A DNA stretch of 51,357 nucleotides from contig CAVSMB010000007.1 of NCBI GenBank assembly GCA_963728925.1, positions 1 to 51,357 on the forward strand, read 5' to 3'. The DNA comes from JBBPZA01 sp963728925. GTDB lineage: Bacteria > Actinomycetota > Thermoleophilia > Solirubrobacterales > Solirubrobacteraceae. The position numbers and the translations under genes were made by a program. Below, piece by piece: positions 20,870 to 33,662 of this stretch (the first letter of the stretch is position 1; each line of letters opens with the position of its first letter). Below the pieces are notes generated by a model. It was given only the letters and a program-made list of their open reading frames with translations. It did not search any database and had not been told where the DNA came from.

Positions 20870-22586
20870 TTCCCGGTTACCCGTGGGAGCGGCCGCTCGG
20901 CGCCAGGCCGCGGCCGGACGGCGGGGTCGAGCTCCGCGTTTGGGCGCCGCGCGCCGAGCGCGTGGCGGTGCGCGTCGGCGGCGCCGAGCACGCTCTGGCC
21001 GACCGCGGCTACGGGGTGCACGAGGGCGTCGTCGCGGCGGCCGCGGGCGACGACTACGCACACGTGCTCGATGGCGCCGCCCTTCCGGACCCGTGCTCGC
21101 GCTGGCAGCCGGCGGGGCTGCGCGGGCCCTCGCGCGTGCTCGACTCGGGCGCGTTCGCGTGGACCGACGCGGACTGGGCCGGCCTGCCGTTGTCGGAGCT
21201 CGTGCTCTACGAGCTTCACGTCGGCGCGTTTACGCCCGAGGGGACGTTCGACGCAGCGGTCCGCCACCTGCGCGGCTTGCGCGAGCTCGGCGTCACGGCG
21301 ATCGAGCTCATGCCGGTAGCCGAGTTCCCGGGCACGCGCGGCTGGGGGTACGACGGCGTCTACCTCTCGGCGGCGCAATCCTCCTACGGCGGCCCGGCCG
21401 GGCTCCAGCGGCTGGTCGATGCGGCGCACGCGGAAGGGCTCGGCGTGATCCTGGACGTGGTCTACAACCACGTCGGTGGGTCGGGCGTCGATGCGCTGGA
21501 GGCTTTCGGGCCTTACTTCACCGATCGCCACAGCACGTTCTGGGGCAGGGCGATCAACTACGACGACGCCGGCTGCGACCCGGTCCGCGAGTGGGCCCTG
21601 CAGAGCGCCGAGGGCTGGGTGCGCGACTTCCACCTCGACGGTCTGCGCCTCGACGCCCTGCACGCGATCTACGACGGCAGCGCCCGCCACGTCATGGAGG
21701 AGCTGGCGCAGCGCGTCCACGCGGTCGATCCGCGCGCGCTCGTGATCGCCGAGAGCGGGCTCAATGATCCCAGGGTGATCCGTCCGCCGCAGCGCGGCGG
21801 CTGGGGCCACGACGCCCAGTGGGCGGACGAGTTCCACCACGCGCTGCGCGTTCTGTTGACCGGCGACCGCGATGGCTACTACGCCGACTTCGGCCGGGTG
21901 GGCGACCTCGCCAAGGCGCTGCACCGGCCGTTCGTGTACGACGGCACGTACTCGCCGTTTCGTGATCGGCGCTTCGGCGCGTCCGCCGACGACTGCGCGC
22001 CCGAGCAGTTCGTCGTCTTCGCGCAGAACCACGACCAGGTCGGCAACCGGGCGCTCGGCGACCGGCTGCCCGAGCAGGCCCGCCCGCTCGCCGCGCTCTG
22101 CACGTTGCTGTCCCCGTTCACGCCGCTCCTGTTCATGGGCGAGGAGTACGGCGAGGACGCGCCCTTTCAGTTCTTCACCGACCACGTCGACGCTGAGATC
22201 GCGGAGGCCACGAGCGTCGGCCGGCGGCGCGAGTTCGCCGCCTTCGTCGCCTACGCGGACGCCGCGCTGCCCGACCCCCAGGACCCGGCGACGCTCGCGC
22301 GCTCCAAGCTCACCCGCCGTCGCGACGCACGCCTGGAGGCGCTCTACCGGCGGCTGCTGACCGCGCGGCGCGAGCTGCCGGCGGGCGTCGACGCGGTGGA
22401 GCACGACGAGTCGGCGCGCTGGCTGCGGATGCGTCGCGGGCCCTTCGAGGTCGTGTGCAACTTCGCCGACGCGCCGCTCGGGCTGCCGTGCGCCGGCGTG
22501 CGGCGACTCGCGGTCGCCAGCGACGACCGGGCGAGAGTGAAGAACGGCGCGGTGGAGCTGCCATCGCTGTCGGGGGCGCTGCTGCG

Positions 22587-24718
22587 ATGAGAGAGGTCTG
22601 GCCGGGAGTTCCCTTCCCGCTCGGCGCCACGTGGGACGGCCAGGGGACGAACTTCTCGCTCTTCTCCGAGAACGCCGAGAGCGTCGAGCTGTGCCTGTTC
22701 GACACCGAAGACCGCGAGGAGCGCATCCCGGTGCACGAGCGCACCGCCCACAACCGGCACTGCTACCTGCCCGGGGTCGGCCCTGGCCAGCGCTACGGCT
22801 ACCGGGTCGTCGGCCCCTACGCGCCCGAGGACGGTCACCGGTTCAATCCCGTAAAGCTCCTGATCGACCCCTGCGCAAAGGCGATCGAGGGGCCGATCGA
22901 GTGGGACGCCGCCAACGCGCTGCCGTACGTGCCCGACGGCACCGACGCCGCTGACCTCGAGCCCGACGACGAGGACGACGCCGACGCGATCCCCAAGTGC
23001 CTCGTGATCGACCATACCTTCGACTGGGAGGGCGACGTGCTGCCGCGCACGCCGTGGAGCGAGACGGTGATCTACGAGACGCACGTGAAGGGCTTCTCCA
23101 AGCGCCATCCCAACGTGCGCGAGGAGCTGCGCGGCACGTTCGCCGGGCTCGCCTCTGAGCCGGCGGTCGAGTACTTCCGCGAGCTCGGCGTCACCGCCGT
23201 CGAGCTCCAGCCGATCCACCACGTCGCCGACGAGAGCTTCCTGCACGGAACCGGGCTGACCAACTACTGGGGCTACAGCTCGATCGGCTACTTCGCCCCG
23301 CACGCGCTCTACGCCGCCACCGGGCGCGGCGGCGAGCAGGTGCGCGAGTTCAAGGGCATGGTCAAGGCCCTGCACCGCGCCGGCATCGAGGTGATCCTCG
23401 ACGTCGTCTACAACCACACGGCGGAGGGGAATCACCTCGGGCCGATGCTGTCCTTCCGCGGCATCGACAACGCGTCCTACTACCGGCTGGATCGCGAGCA
23501 GCCGCGCTCCTACATCGACTTCACGGGCACCGGCAACTCGCTCAACGTCAACCATCCGAGCGTCCTGCGCCTGATCATGGACTCGCTGCGCTACTGGGCG
23601 GTCGAGTGCCACGTCGACGGGTTCCGCTTCGACCTCGCCTCGGCGCTGGCGCGCGAGCTCTACGACGTCGATCGGCTGTCGGCCTTCTTCGACATCATTC
23701 ACCAGGACCCCGTGCTCTCGCAGGCCAAGCTCATCGCCGAGCCGTGGGACGTCGGGCCGGGTGGCTACCAGGTCGGCAACTTCCCGGTCCTGTGGACGGA
23801 GTGGAACGGCATCTACCGCGACGTCGTGCGTGACTTCTGGCGCGGCCAAGCGCCGGTGTCCGAGCTTGCGTCGCGGGTGACCGGCTCGAGCGACCTCTAC
23901 GCCGACGACGGCCGCTACCCGTCCGCGTCGATCAACTTCGTCACCGCCCACGACGGCTTCACCCTGCACGACCTCGTCTCCTACAACGACAAGCACAACG
24001 AGCCCAACCTCGAGGACAACCGCGACGGCTCCAACGACAACCGCAGCTGGAACTGCGGGGTCGAGGGCCCGACCGAGGACCCCGACGTCAACGCGCTGCG
24101 CGAGCGCCAGCAACGCAACTTCATCGCGACCATGATGCTCTCTCAGGGCGTCCCGATGCTGCTCGGCGGCGACGAGACGCAGCGAACGCAGCGGGGCAAC
24201 AACAACGCCTGGTGCCAGGACAACGAGCTGTCCTGGTACGACTGGGAGCTCGACGACGCGCGCTGGGCCCAGTTGGCGTTCGTCCGTCGCCTGATCGCGC
24301 TGCGCCGCGACCACCCGGTCTTTCGGCGCCGGCACTTCCTCGCCGGGCAGCGCGAGAACAACGACGGCGGCCTTCCCGATGCCTGGTGGTTTCGCCCCGA
24401 CGGCCGCCGCATGACTCAGCGCGACTGGGCGCAGAAGGACCTGCGCTACATCGGCTTGTTCCTCAACGGCGATGAGTTCATCGGCGCCGGGCCGCACGGC
24501 GAGCGCATCCGCGACGACTCGTTCCTGCTGCTGTTCAACGCCCACCACGAGGAGGTCCCGTTCACGCTGCCGGGACGCCGCTACGGCGACCGGTGGACGC
24601 TCGAGCTGTCGACCGCCGAGCCGGAGGCCGAGCCCGGCTCGGCCACGATCCCCGCTCGCGGGGCGTGCCCGCTGCCGGGCCGTTCCGTGCTGGTCCTGCG
24701 GCGCGCCTCGATCGACGC

Positions 24719-24722
<4 letters not shown>
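22587..24722 (+). CDS. glgX: Glycogen debranching enzyme / isoamylase (GH13_11)
   Basis: The enzyme hydrolyses alpha-1,6 branches, freeing linear maltodextrins for TreY; the name treX is used when it sits with treY/treZ. The 711 residues begin with a CBM48 domain (PFPLGATWDGQGTNFSLFSE), then VIYETHVKGFSKRHP and the GH13 barrel. The nucleophile is Asp349 in GFRFDLASAL, the acid/base Glu385 in LIAEPWDVGPGGY, and the third acidic residue lies in FVTAHDGFTLHD. YNHTAEGNHLGP is a classic isoamylase motif. An acidic loop (LEPDDEDDADAIPK, about residues 131-144) is somewhat more charged than usual. It overlaps treZ and treY by ATGA. Confidence 0.96.
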
Positions 24723-26746
<2,024 letters not shown>

Positions 26747-26770
26747 TACTGCTGCGACGCTTAGCGGCGC

Positions 26771-26830
26771 GGTCATCCGCGGTCATCCGCGGTCATCCGC
26801 GGTCATCTACGGTCACCCGCGGTCACCCGC
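26771..26830 (+). repeat. Six tandem 10-bp repeats
   Basis: Six head-to-tail decamers lie here: GGTCATCCGC three times, then GGTCATCTAC, then GGTCACCCGC twice. The spacing is exactly 10 bp, about one helical turn. The array starts 24 bp after the treY stop and ends beside a transposase remnant. It could be a protein-binding array, the remains of an IS end, or slippage product. The units are too short and unspaced for CRISPR. Confidence 0.85.
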
Positions 26831-26835
26831 GGGAG

Positions 26836-26985
26836 GTGCGAGCGATCACGAGGGAGGGTCGCAAGCTCGCGCAGATGATCGGCGAGAAGGCAGCGGGTGG
26901 CCGGCGAGACGATCGCAGACCGGATTGTCTCGGTGTCCGACCCGGACGCCCGGCCGATCCGGCGAGGTAGACCTCGACGGCGGCT
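26836..26985 (+). pseudogene. Transposase remnant, frame-disrupted
   Basis: Two short in-frame blocks in successive frames resemble an ISNCY/IS1182-like transposase: VRAITREGRKLAQMIGEKAAG, then, after a shift near 26900, VAGETIADRIVSVSDPDARPIRRGR. The DPDARPIRRG segment is the most recognisable. Start, end and catalytic residues are all missing, so this is a dead fragment. The family assignment is tentative. Confidence 0.5.
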
Positions 26986-27084
26986 TTCAGTCCGGCGCCT
27001 CAAGCGCCGCCACGGCCTGGGCCGCAGCCGCCTGAAGGGCGCCGCAAGCCACCAGATCTGAACCGAGTGAGCGATCCTCGCCTA

Positions 27085-27260
27085 CAACTCGCCTACAACA
27101 CCGACACGCTCGCCATGGGTGAGGCGGTCGTGGTGGACGCGGTCGTGGTTGTAAGAGTGCGGGTAGGTATCGAGTTCGCGGCGCAGGCCGCTGAGGGCGG
27201 GGTCCGCCGGCAGCCCAGCTCGCTCGGCTGGTGCACACCACAGCGGAGGGTGGCAGACGC
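27085..27260 (-). pseudogene. Integrase-core transposase remnant (C-terminal end)
   Basis: On the minus strand a short frame reads ...GLPADPALSGLRRELDTY, PHSYNHDRVHHDRLTHGE. This matches the C-terminal end of IS3/IS481-type transposases, where the last helix carries a YYNxxRxH motif. Everything upstream, including the catalytic core, is absent. Between this and the fragment at 26836-26985 I see no other coding signal, so 26747-27422 as a whole is an insertion-sequence scar. Confidence 0.5.
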
Positions 27261-27422
27261 CCTTGACGCGCCCTGACGCCATGGCGATGCTACGGCCCGT
27301 GCCGCGCCGCCATCGCCGGGTGACCTGCGGGGCAGCGGCCGCCCTGGACGGGAGCGCCGCAGGGTGCGCGTGATGCGTTCCGTCACGCGCGGTGGGACAG
27401 ATCGGCAAACGAGGAGCACGAA

Positions 27423-30123
27423 ATGACCGCAGAGCACCGGCGGCTCGAGGAGAACCGGAGAGGGACCGCCGATTGGCTGGCATGGGGTCCGTACCTGAGC
27501 GAGCGCCAATGGGGCACGGTGCGCGAGGACTACAGCGGGGGCGGCGACGCCTGGGACGACTTCCCGCACGACCAGGCGCGCTCGCGCGCCTATCACTGGG
27601 GGGAGGACGGGATCGCAGGGATCAGCGACGGGGCGCCAGCGTGTCTGCTTCTCGGTCGCCTTGTGGAACGGTGTGGACCCGATCCTCAAGGAGCGCATGT
27701 TCGGCCTGACGAACAGCCAGGGAAACCACGGCGAGGACGTCAAGGACTACTGGTTCTACCTCGACAGCACCCCCACCCACTCCTACCTGAAGACGCTGTA
27801 CAAGTACCCGCAGCGCGAGTTTCCCTACGCCGACCTCGTGGCGACCAACGGCCGGCGCAGCCGCGACGAGTTCGAGTACGAGCTGATCGACACCGGCATT
27901 TTCGACGAGAGCCGCTACTTCGACGTCTTCGTCGAGTACGCCAAGGCCGCGCCCGACGACATCCTCGTCGAGCTGACCGTCCACAACCGCGGTCCCGACG
28001 CGGCGACCCTGCACCTGCTGCCGACGCTCTGGTTTCGCAACACCTGGGCGTGGGCGCCCGGCGCCGAGGCGCCGTCGCTCAAGCAGACCGATACGGCTGG
28101 CGGCGTCGCCACCGTGCGCGCCTCGGACCCCGAGCTTGGTGAGTGGGTGCTGTGCTGCGAGGACTCGTCCGAGCTCCTGTTCTGCGAAAACGAGACGAAC
28201 AACGAGCGCCTGTTCGGCGCTCCGAACGTCGCCGAATACGTCAAGGACGGCATCACCGACTACGTCGTGGCCGGCGCCACTGACGCGGTCAACCCGGCGC
28301 ACACGGGAACCAAGGTGGCGGCGCTGCACAAGCTCGAGCTGGAACCGGGCGGGAGCGGCCGCGCCCGCGTGCGGCTGACGTCGGCCTCGGCTCGCGCTAA
28401 GGGCAAGCCCGCCGCGAAGCCGCTCGGCGCCGGCTTCGACCGTGTGCTGGAGGCGCGGCGCCAGGAGGCCGACGAGTTCTATGCGACGGTGATCGACGCC
28501 TCGCTCGGCGAAGACGCGGCGAACATCATGCGCCAGGCGCTCGCCGGCATGCTGTGGGGCAAGCAGTACTACGAGTACGACGTCCACGTGTGGCTGCGCG
28601 AGCACGGCGTCAACCCGTGGTCCGCGCACGCTCAGGTGTCCAGCGTCCGCAACGCGTCTTGGTTCCATCTCGACGCCGGCGACGTCATCTCGATGCCCGA
28701 CAAGTGGGAGTACCCCTGGTTCGCCGCTTGGGACCTCGCGTTGCAAACCGTGCCGCTGTCGCTCGTCGATGTCGACTTCGCGAAGGGACAGATGGAGCTG
28801 CTGCTGAAGGACCGCTACCTGCACCCCAACGGCCAGGTACCGGCGTACGAGTGGAACTTCAGCGACGTCAACCCGCCGCTGCAGGCGTGGTCGGCGATGT
28901 ACCTGTACGAGCGAGAGCGCGAGATCCGCGGCGAAGGCGACATCGACTTCCTCCAGCGCGTCTTCCAGCGACTACTCATGAACTTCACCTGGTGGGTCAA
29001 CCGCAAGGACCCCGACGGTCGCAACCTATTCCAGGGCGGCTTCCTCGGCCTCGACAACATCGGTGTGTTCGACCGCTCGGCGCCGCTCCCCGGTGGCGGC
29101 ACGCTCGAGCAGGCCGACGGAACGGCGTGGATGGCTCTCTACTGCCAGGCGATGCTCGAGATGGCGCTCGAGCTGACCCGGCACGACCTCGACTACCAGG
29201 AGATTGCCGCCAAGTTCACCATGCACTTCGTGTGGATCGCCGCCGCCATGAGCCCGCCGGACGGCGATGCGTTGTGGGACGAGGAGGACGGCTTCTACTA
29301 TGACGTGATGCGGCTGCCGGATGGCAGCACGCAGCAGCTGCGCGTGCGCTCGCTGGTCGGCCTGCTTCCGATGTGCGCGGCGACGGTGATCGAGCCCGAG
29401 CTGCTCGAGCGCGTTCCAGATCTGTTACGTCGCTTCGAGGCGTTCGTCGAGAAGTACAAGGACTCGATCCCGGCCCTGGCGCAACTGCCCGGGCCGAGCG
29501 TCGGAGGCAACCGTCTGGCGTCGCTGGTCGGCGAGCAGCGGCTGCGACGGATCCTCGCGGTCATGCTCGACGAGTCGGAGTTCCTCGGCCCGTACGGGAT
29601 CCGCGCGATCTCGCGCTACCACGCCGATCACCCCTACGTCTTCGACATCGCCGGACAGCAGTTCCACGTCGACTACGAGCCGGCCGAGTCGCACACCGGG
29701 ATGTTTGGCGGGAACTCGAACTGGCGCGGACCGGTGTGGTTCCCGATGAATCTCGTGATCCTGCGCGGCCTGCGGGGGCTGGGCCAGTACTACGGCGACA
29801 ACCTGAAGGTCGAATGCCCAACCGGCTCGGGCGACGAGATGAACCTGACCGACGTCGCGAACGAGCTCGGCCGTCGCCTGACCGCGATCTTCCTGCGCGG
29901 CCAGGACGGGCGCCGGCCCGTGTTCGGCGGGATCGAGCCATTCCAGACCGATCCACACTGGCGCGAGCTGCTCCTGTTCCACGAGTACTTCCACGGCGAC
30001 AACGGCACCGGCCTCGGCGCCAGCCACCAGACCGGCTGGACGGGCCTCGTCGCGCTGATGTTCTCCAATTCGGCCGACGCGAGGACCGAACGCGAGCGCC
30101 GTGCCGGAGCCGCTGCGGCCTAG
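27423..30123 (+). pseudogene. GH63-like glucosidase, frameshifted near the N-terminus
   Basis: This is a member of the large bacterial glucosidase family related to mannosyl-oligosaccharide glucosidase (GH63, (alpha/alpha)6 barrel). ATG 27423 has GAGGAG at 27411-27416. The N-terminus RWGPYLSERQWGTVREDYS-type block and DQARSRAYHWGEDGIAGISD are in one frame. The rest, from RQRVCFSVALWNGVDPILKERMFGLTN onward (about 820 residues), is in another. One extra G in the GGGG run at 27630-27633 explains the shift. The catalytic half is otherwise intact (FSDVNPPLQAWS, NFTWWVNRKD, YEPAESHTGMFGGNSNWRGPVWFP). It could be a real mutation, slippage, or a sequencing error. The neighbouring GH13 gene starts 2 bp after its stop. 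Confidence 0.8.
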
Positions 30124-30125
30124 AC

Positions 30126-31598
30126 GTGCGCCTCCCCTCCCGCCCCACCATCTACGAGATCAACACCGCCGTCTGGCTCGGCGATCTCAGCCGGCAGCTC
30201 GGCAGACCAGTCGGCCTCTCGAAGGTTCCCGCGGGCGAGTGGGACCGGCTAGCCGCGCTGCGCGTCGACGCCGTCTGGCTGATGGGCGTCTGGCAGCGCA
30301 GCCCGTCCGGGCTCGCGATCGCGCAGCGCAATCCGGAGCTGGTATCGAGCTTCCGCACGGCGCTGCCCGACCTGCACGCCGATGACGTGATCGGCTCGCC
30401 CTACTGCGTGCGCGGCTACCAACTCGAGCCGCGCTTCGGCGGACCGAAGGCGCTGGCGACGGCGCGGGCTGCGCTCGCGAGGCGAGGGATCGGCCTGATC
30501 CTCGACTACGTGCCGAATCACGTCGCTCCCGACCACCGCTGGACGATCGAGCACGCCGACTACTTCATCCGCGGGACGGCGAGTGAGCTCGAGGCGAATC
30601 CAGCGGCCTTTCTCGAGACCGCCGCCGGAGTGCTCGCGAACGGCAAGGACCCGTACTTCGCCCCGTGGCCCGACGTCGTCCAGCTCAATGCGTTCTCGCC
30701 CGGCCTGCGCCGGGCCGTGATCGACACGCTGGTCTCGATCGGTGACCAGTGCGACGGCTTTCGCTGCGACATGGCGATGCTGATGATGAACGAGGTCTTC
30801 GCGCGCACGTGGGGCGCGCGCGCCGGTGCCCCGCCGGCCGACGACTACTGGCCGACGATCATCGCCGCGGTCCGCGAGGCACACCCCGATCTCGTGTTCA
30901 TCGCCGAGGCCTACTGGGACATGGAGTGGACCCTGCAGCGGCAGGGCTTCGACCTCTGCTACGACAAGCGCCTCTACGACCGTCTCGTCAGCGAGTCCGC
31001 GCAGTCGGTGCGGGCCCACCTGCAGGCCGCCGACGACTACCAGGAGCGCCTCGTTCGCTTCATCGAGAACCACGACGAGCCGCGCGCGGCGGACACGTTC
31101 ACGCCGGAGAAGGAACGCGCGGCGGCCGTCGTGATGTCGACGCTCGAGGGCGCGCGTCTGTACCACGCGGGCCAGCTCGAGGGACTCCACACCCACATAC
31201 CGGTGTTCCTCGCCCGCGGCCCCCAACAGCCCGGCGACGAAGAGCTACGAGCCTTCTACGACAAGCTGCTGGGCGCGGTTGCCGACTCCGATCTGCGCGA
31301 CGGCGACTGGCAGCTGTGCGAGTGTCGGGGCTGGCCCGACAACCACAGCAGCGAGCAACTGCTCGCCTGGTGTTGGCGCGCGAACGGGCAGCGGCACCTT
31401 GTCCTCGTGAATTTCGCCTCCCGGGCCGCACAGGCGCGCGTACGGCTCCCTTGGAGCGATCTCGCGGGACGCACGTGGCACCTGCGGGACGCGCTGAACG
31501 GCGACGTGTTCGAGCGCGACGGGGGCGAGCTCCAAGACGAGGGGTTGTACGTCGGGATGGGGCCGTGGGAGTCTTACTTCCTCGCATTCGCGGTCTGA
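30126..31598 (+). CDS. GH13 alpha-amylase-family glycosidase
   Basis: This 490-residue protein from GTG 30126 starts RPTIYEINTAVWLGDLSRQLGR and has the GH13 barrel blocks: LILDYVPNHVAPDHRW, the nucleophile Asp215 in GFRCDMAML, Glu261 in FIAEAYWDMEW, and FIENHDEPRAADTF for the third acidic residue. A C-terminal beta domain follows (LVLVNFASRAAQARVRLPW). The exact GH13 subfamily and the reaction (hydrolysis or transfer) are not clear. It begins 2 bp after the frameshifted glucosidase, so the two were probably co-transcribed. No signal peptide is seen, so it likely acts on cytosolic maltodextrins. Confidence 0.88.
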   Translation: MRLPSRPTIYEINTAVWLGDLSRQLGRPVGLSKVPAGEWDRLAALRVDAVWLMGVWQRSPSGLAIAQRNPELVSSFRTALPDLHADDVIGSPYCVRGYQLEPRFGGPKALATARAALARRGIGLILDYVPNHVAPDHRWTIEHADYFIRGTASELEANPAAFLETAAGVLANGKDPYFAPWPDVVQLNAFSPGLRRAVIDTLVSIGDQCDGFRCDMAMLMMNEVFARTWGARAGAPPADDYWPTIIAAVREAHPDLVFIAEAYWDMEWTLQRQGFDLCYDKRLYDRLVSESAQSVRAHLQAADDYQERLVRFIENHDEPRAADTFTPEKERAAAVVMSTLEGARLYHAGQLEGLHTHIPVFLARGPQQPGDEELRAFYDKLLGAVADSDLRDGDWQLCECRGWPDNHSSEQLLAWCWRANGQRHLVLVNFASRAAQARVRLPWSDLAGRTWHLRDALNGDVFERDGGELQDEGLYVGMGPWESYFLAFAV

Positions 31599-31786
31599 CA
31601 AGAGCGGATGTTCTCGACGCGAACGCGACGATCGCGGTCGAGGACTTCTGCCGCTGGTTGGAGCGGCTCGGCGGGTCCGGCGGCACGCTGATTGGGGGGC
31701 CGGGCAAACTTCGACCGCGAGAAGCTCAAGGAGCGCGTCTCCCAGGGCGCCTCGACCACTGACCCGAACCGCCGCCTGAAGGGGCC

Positions 31787-33568
31787 TCAGCGCTGGTGCG
31801 GGCGCGCTGCGCGCAGCTGGAGGCCGAGCTCGCGGAGCTGGCGCTCGTCGACCTCCGCCGGCGCGCCCGTGAGCGGGTCGGCGCCGGTGGCCGTCTTGGG
31901 GAAGGCGATGACGTCGCGGATCGAGCCACGGCCGGCGAGCACCGCGACGATGCGGTCGAGGCCCATGGCGATGCCGCCGAGCGGCGGCGGGCCGTAGCGC
32001 ATCGCGTCGAGCAGGAACCCGAAGCGCGCCTGCGCCTCCTCGGGGCCGATGCCGAGGATCTCGAGCACGCGCTCCTGGACCTGGCGGTCGCTGATGCGGA
32101 TGGAGCCGCCCCCGAGCTCCCACCCGTCGACCACGAGGTCGTAGGCGCGCGAGCGCAGCGAGCCGGGGTCGGAGAGGTCGCCGCGCGGCGCCGTGAAGGG
32201 GTGGTGCAGCGCGTCCCAGCGCCCCTCGCCCTCGTGGAAGGCGAACATCGGGAAGTCGACGACCCAGTGGACGTCGTGGCGCGACCGTTCCACCAGGCCG
32301 AGCTCGCGCCCGAGGCGCAGCCGCAGCATGCCCAGCACTTCGGCCGCGACCTCGGCGCGGTCGGCCACCGCGAGCAGCAGGTCACCCGGCCCGCCGCGCA
32401 GCCGCTGGGTAACCGCCTCGATCTCCTCCGGGTTCATGAACTTGGTGATCGGCGAGCGCCACGTGCCGTCGTCCTGCACGAAGGCCCACACGAGGCCCTT
32501 GGCCCCGGCCTGCTGGGCCGCCTCGGTCAGCGCGTCCAGCTCGGACCGCGGCAGCGCAGCCTGTCCCGCATTGAGCGCCCGCACCACGCCGCCGCTCCCG
32601 ATCGCGCCGCTGAACACCTTGAACTGCGACCCGGCGAGCGCGTCGCTCAGGTCGGCGATCTCCAGGCCGAAGCGGCGGTCGGGGCGATCGGAGCCGTAGC
32701 GCAGCATCGCCTCGTCATAGGGGATCCGCGGCCACGGCGGCGGCTCGGCGTCGAACTCCCCGACCTCGAAGACGCGCGCCATCACCGCCTCCATCGTCGC
32801 GATGACGTCGTCCTCCTCGACGAAGCCCATCTCCAGGTCGAGCTGGGTGAAGTCGGGCTGGCGGTCCGCGCGTGGGTCCTCGTCGCGGAAGCAGCGGACG
32901 ATCTGGTAGTAGCGCTCGAAGCCCGACATCATCAGCAGCTCCTTGAAGAGCTGGGGCGACTGGGGCAGGGCGTAGAAGCTCCCGGGCGTGACGCGGGAGG
33001 GCACGAGGAAGTCGCGCGCGCCCTCGGGCGTCGAGCGCGTGAGCATCGGCGTCTCGATCTCGAGGAAGTCGCGCTCGTCGAGCACCTCGCGCATGGTCTT
33101 GGCGACGCGATGGCGCAGCTCGATGTTGTGCGCCATGCCCGCGCGGCGCAGGTCGAGCATCCGGTGGCGCAGGCGCAGGACCTCGTCCACCGGCCCGTCC
33201 TCGCCGATCGGGAAGGGCGGCGTGGCGGAGTCCGCGAGATGATCGAACTGCGCGACGGCGAGCTCGACCTCGCCGGTCTCGAGCTGCGGGTTCACGTTGC
33301 CCGCCTCGCGCGCGACGATCTCCCCCGTGACGCTGACCACGTGCTCGGGTCGCAGCCGCTGCGCGCGCTCGAAGGCCTCGGGCGCGGTCTCGGGGTGGAA
33401 GACGAGCTGGAGGATGCCGCTGCGGTCGCGCAGGTCGATGAAGACGAGCCCGCCGTGGTCGCGGCGGCGGTGCACCCAGCCGGCCACCCGAACGTGCTCG
33501 CCGACGCGCGAGGCCCCGGACGCGCCCGCCCACGTGTCGCGGAAGCGGTTGGGGCGGGGCGGCCTCAT
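31787..33568 (-). CDS. aspS: Aspartyl-tRNA synthetase
   Basis: This class II synthetase charges tRNA-Asp (possibly also tRNA-Asn). The 593 residues include an N-terminal OB-fold anticodon-binding domain (VRVAGWVHRRRDHGGLVFIDLRDRSG), the catalytic core with motif 2 RCFRDEDPRADRQPDFTQLD, the bacterial insertion (GAD) domain around KVFSGAIGSGG, and motif 3 GLDRIVAVLAG. Length and order are typical of bacterial AspRS. It is the last gene of the run small membrane protein - MBL - hisS - aspS, with 94 bp between hisS and aspS. The 188 bp to the convergent GH13 gene (31599-31786) hold nothing I recognise. Confidence 0.98.
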   Translation of the reverse strand: MRPPRPNRFRDTWAGASGASRVGEHVRVAGWVHRRRDHGGLVFIDLRDRSGILQLVFHPETAPEAFERAQRLRPEHVVSVTGEIVAREAGNVNPQLETGEVELAVAQFDHLADSATPPFPIGEDGPVDEVLRLRHRMLDLRRAGMAHNIELRHRVAKTMREVLDERDFLEIETPMLTRSTPEGARDFLVPSRVTPGSFYALPQSPQLFKELLMMSGFERYYQIVRCFRDEDPRADRQPDFTQLDLEMGFVEEDDVIATMEAVMARVFEVGEFDAEPPPWPRIPYDEAMLRYGSDRPDRRFGLEIADLSDALAGSQFKVFSGAIGSGGVVRALNAGQAALPRSELDALTEAAQQAGAKGLVWAFVQDDGTWRSPITKFMNPEEIEAVTQRLRGGPGDLLLAVADRAEVAAEVLGMLRLRLGRELGLVERSRHDVHWVVDFPMFAFHEGEGRWDALHHPFTAPRGDLSDPGSLRSRAYDLVVDGWELGGGSIRISDRQVQERVLEILGIGPEEAQARFGFLLDAMRYGPPPLGGIAMGLDRIVAVLAGRGSIRDVIAFPKTATGADPLTGAPAEVDERQLRELGLQLRAARPHQR

Positions 33569-33662
33569 GGCGCATACGGCGCGACCGTGGCGCGCCTGGG
33601 CGCCGCCGCACCCGGCCGCAAAGCCGCTGTCCGGGCGCGCCGGGGCGCCCCCTCGCGCCGCC

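Noticed and set aside
26771..26830. A CRISPR array
   Set aside because: Units are only 10 bp, directly adjacent without spacers, and no cas genes are in the window.
31599..31786. A short frame (VEDFCRWLERLGGSG...) after the GH13 gene
   Set aside because: It is too short, has no ribosome-binding site, and matches no family I recognise; treated as non-coding.
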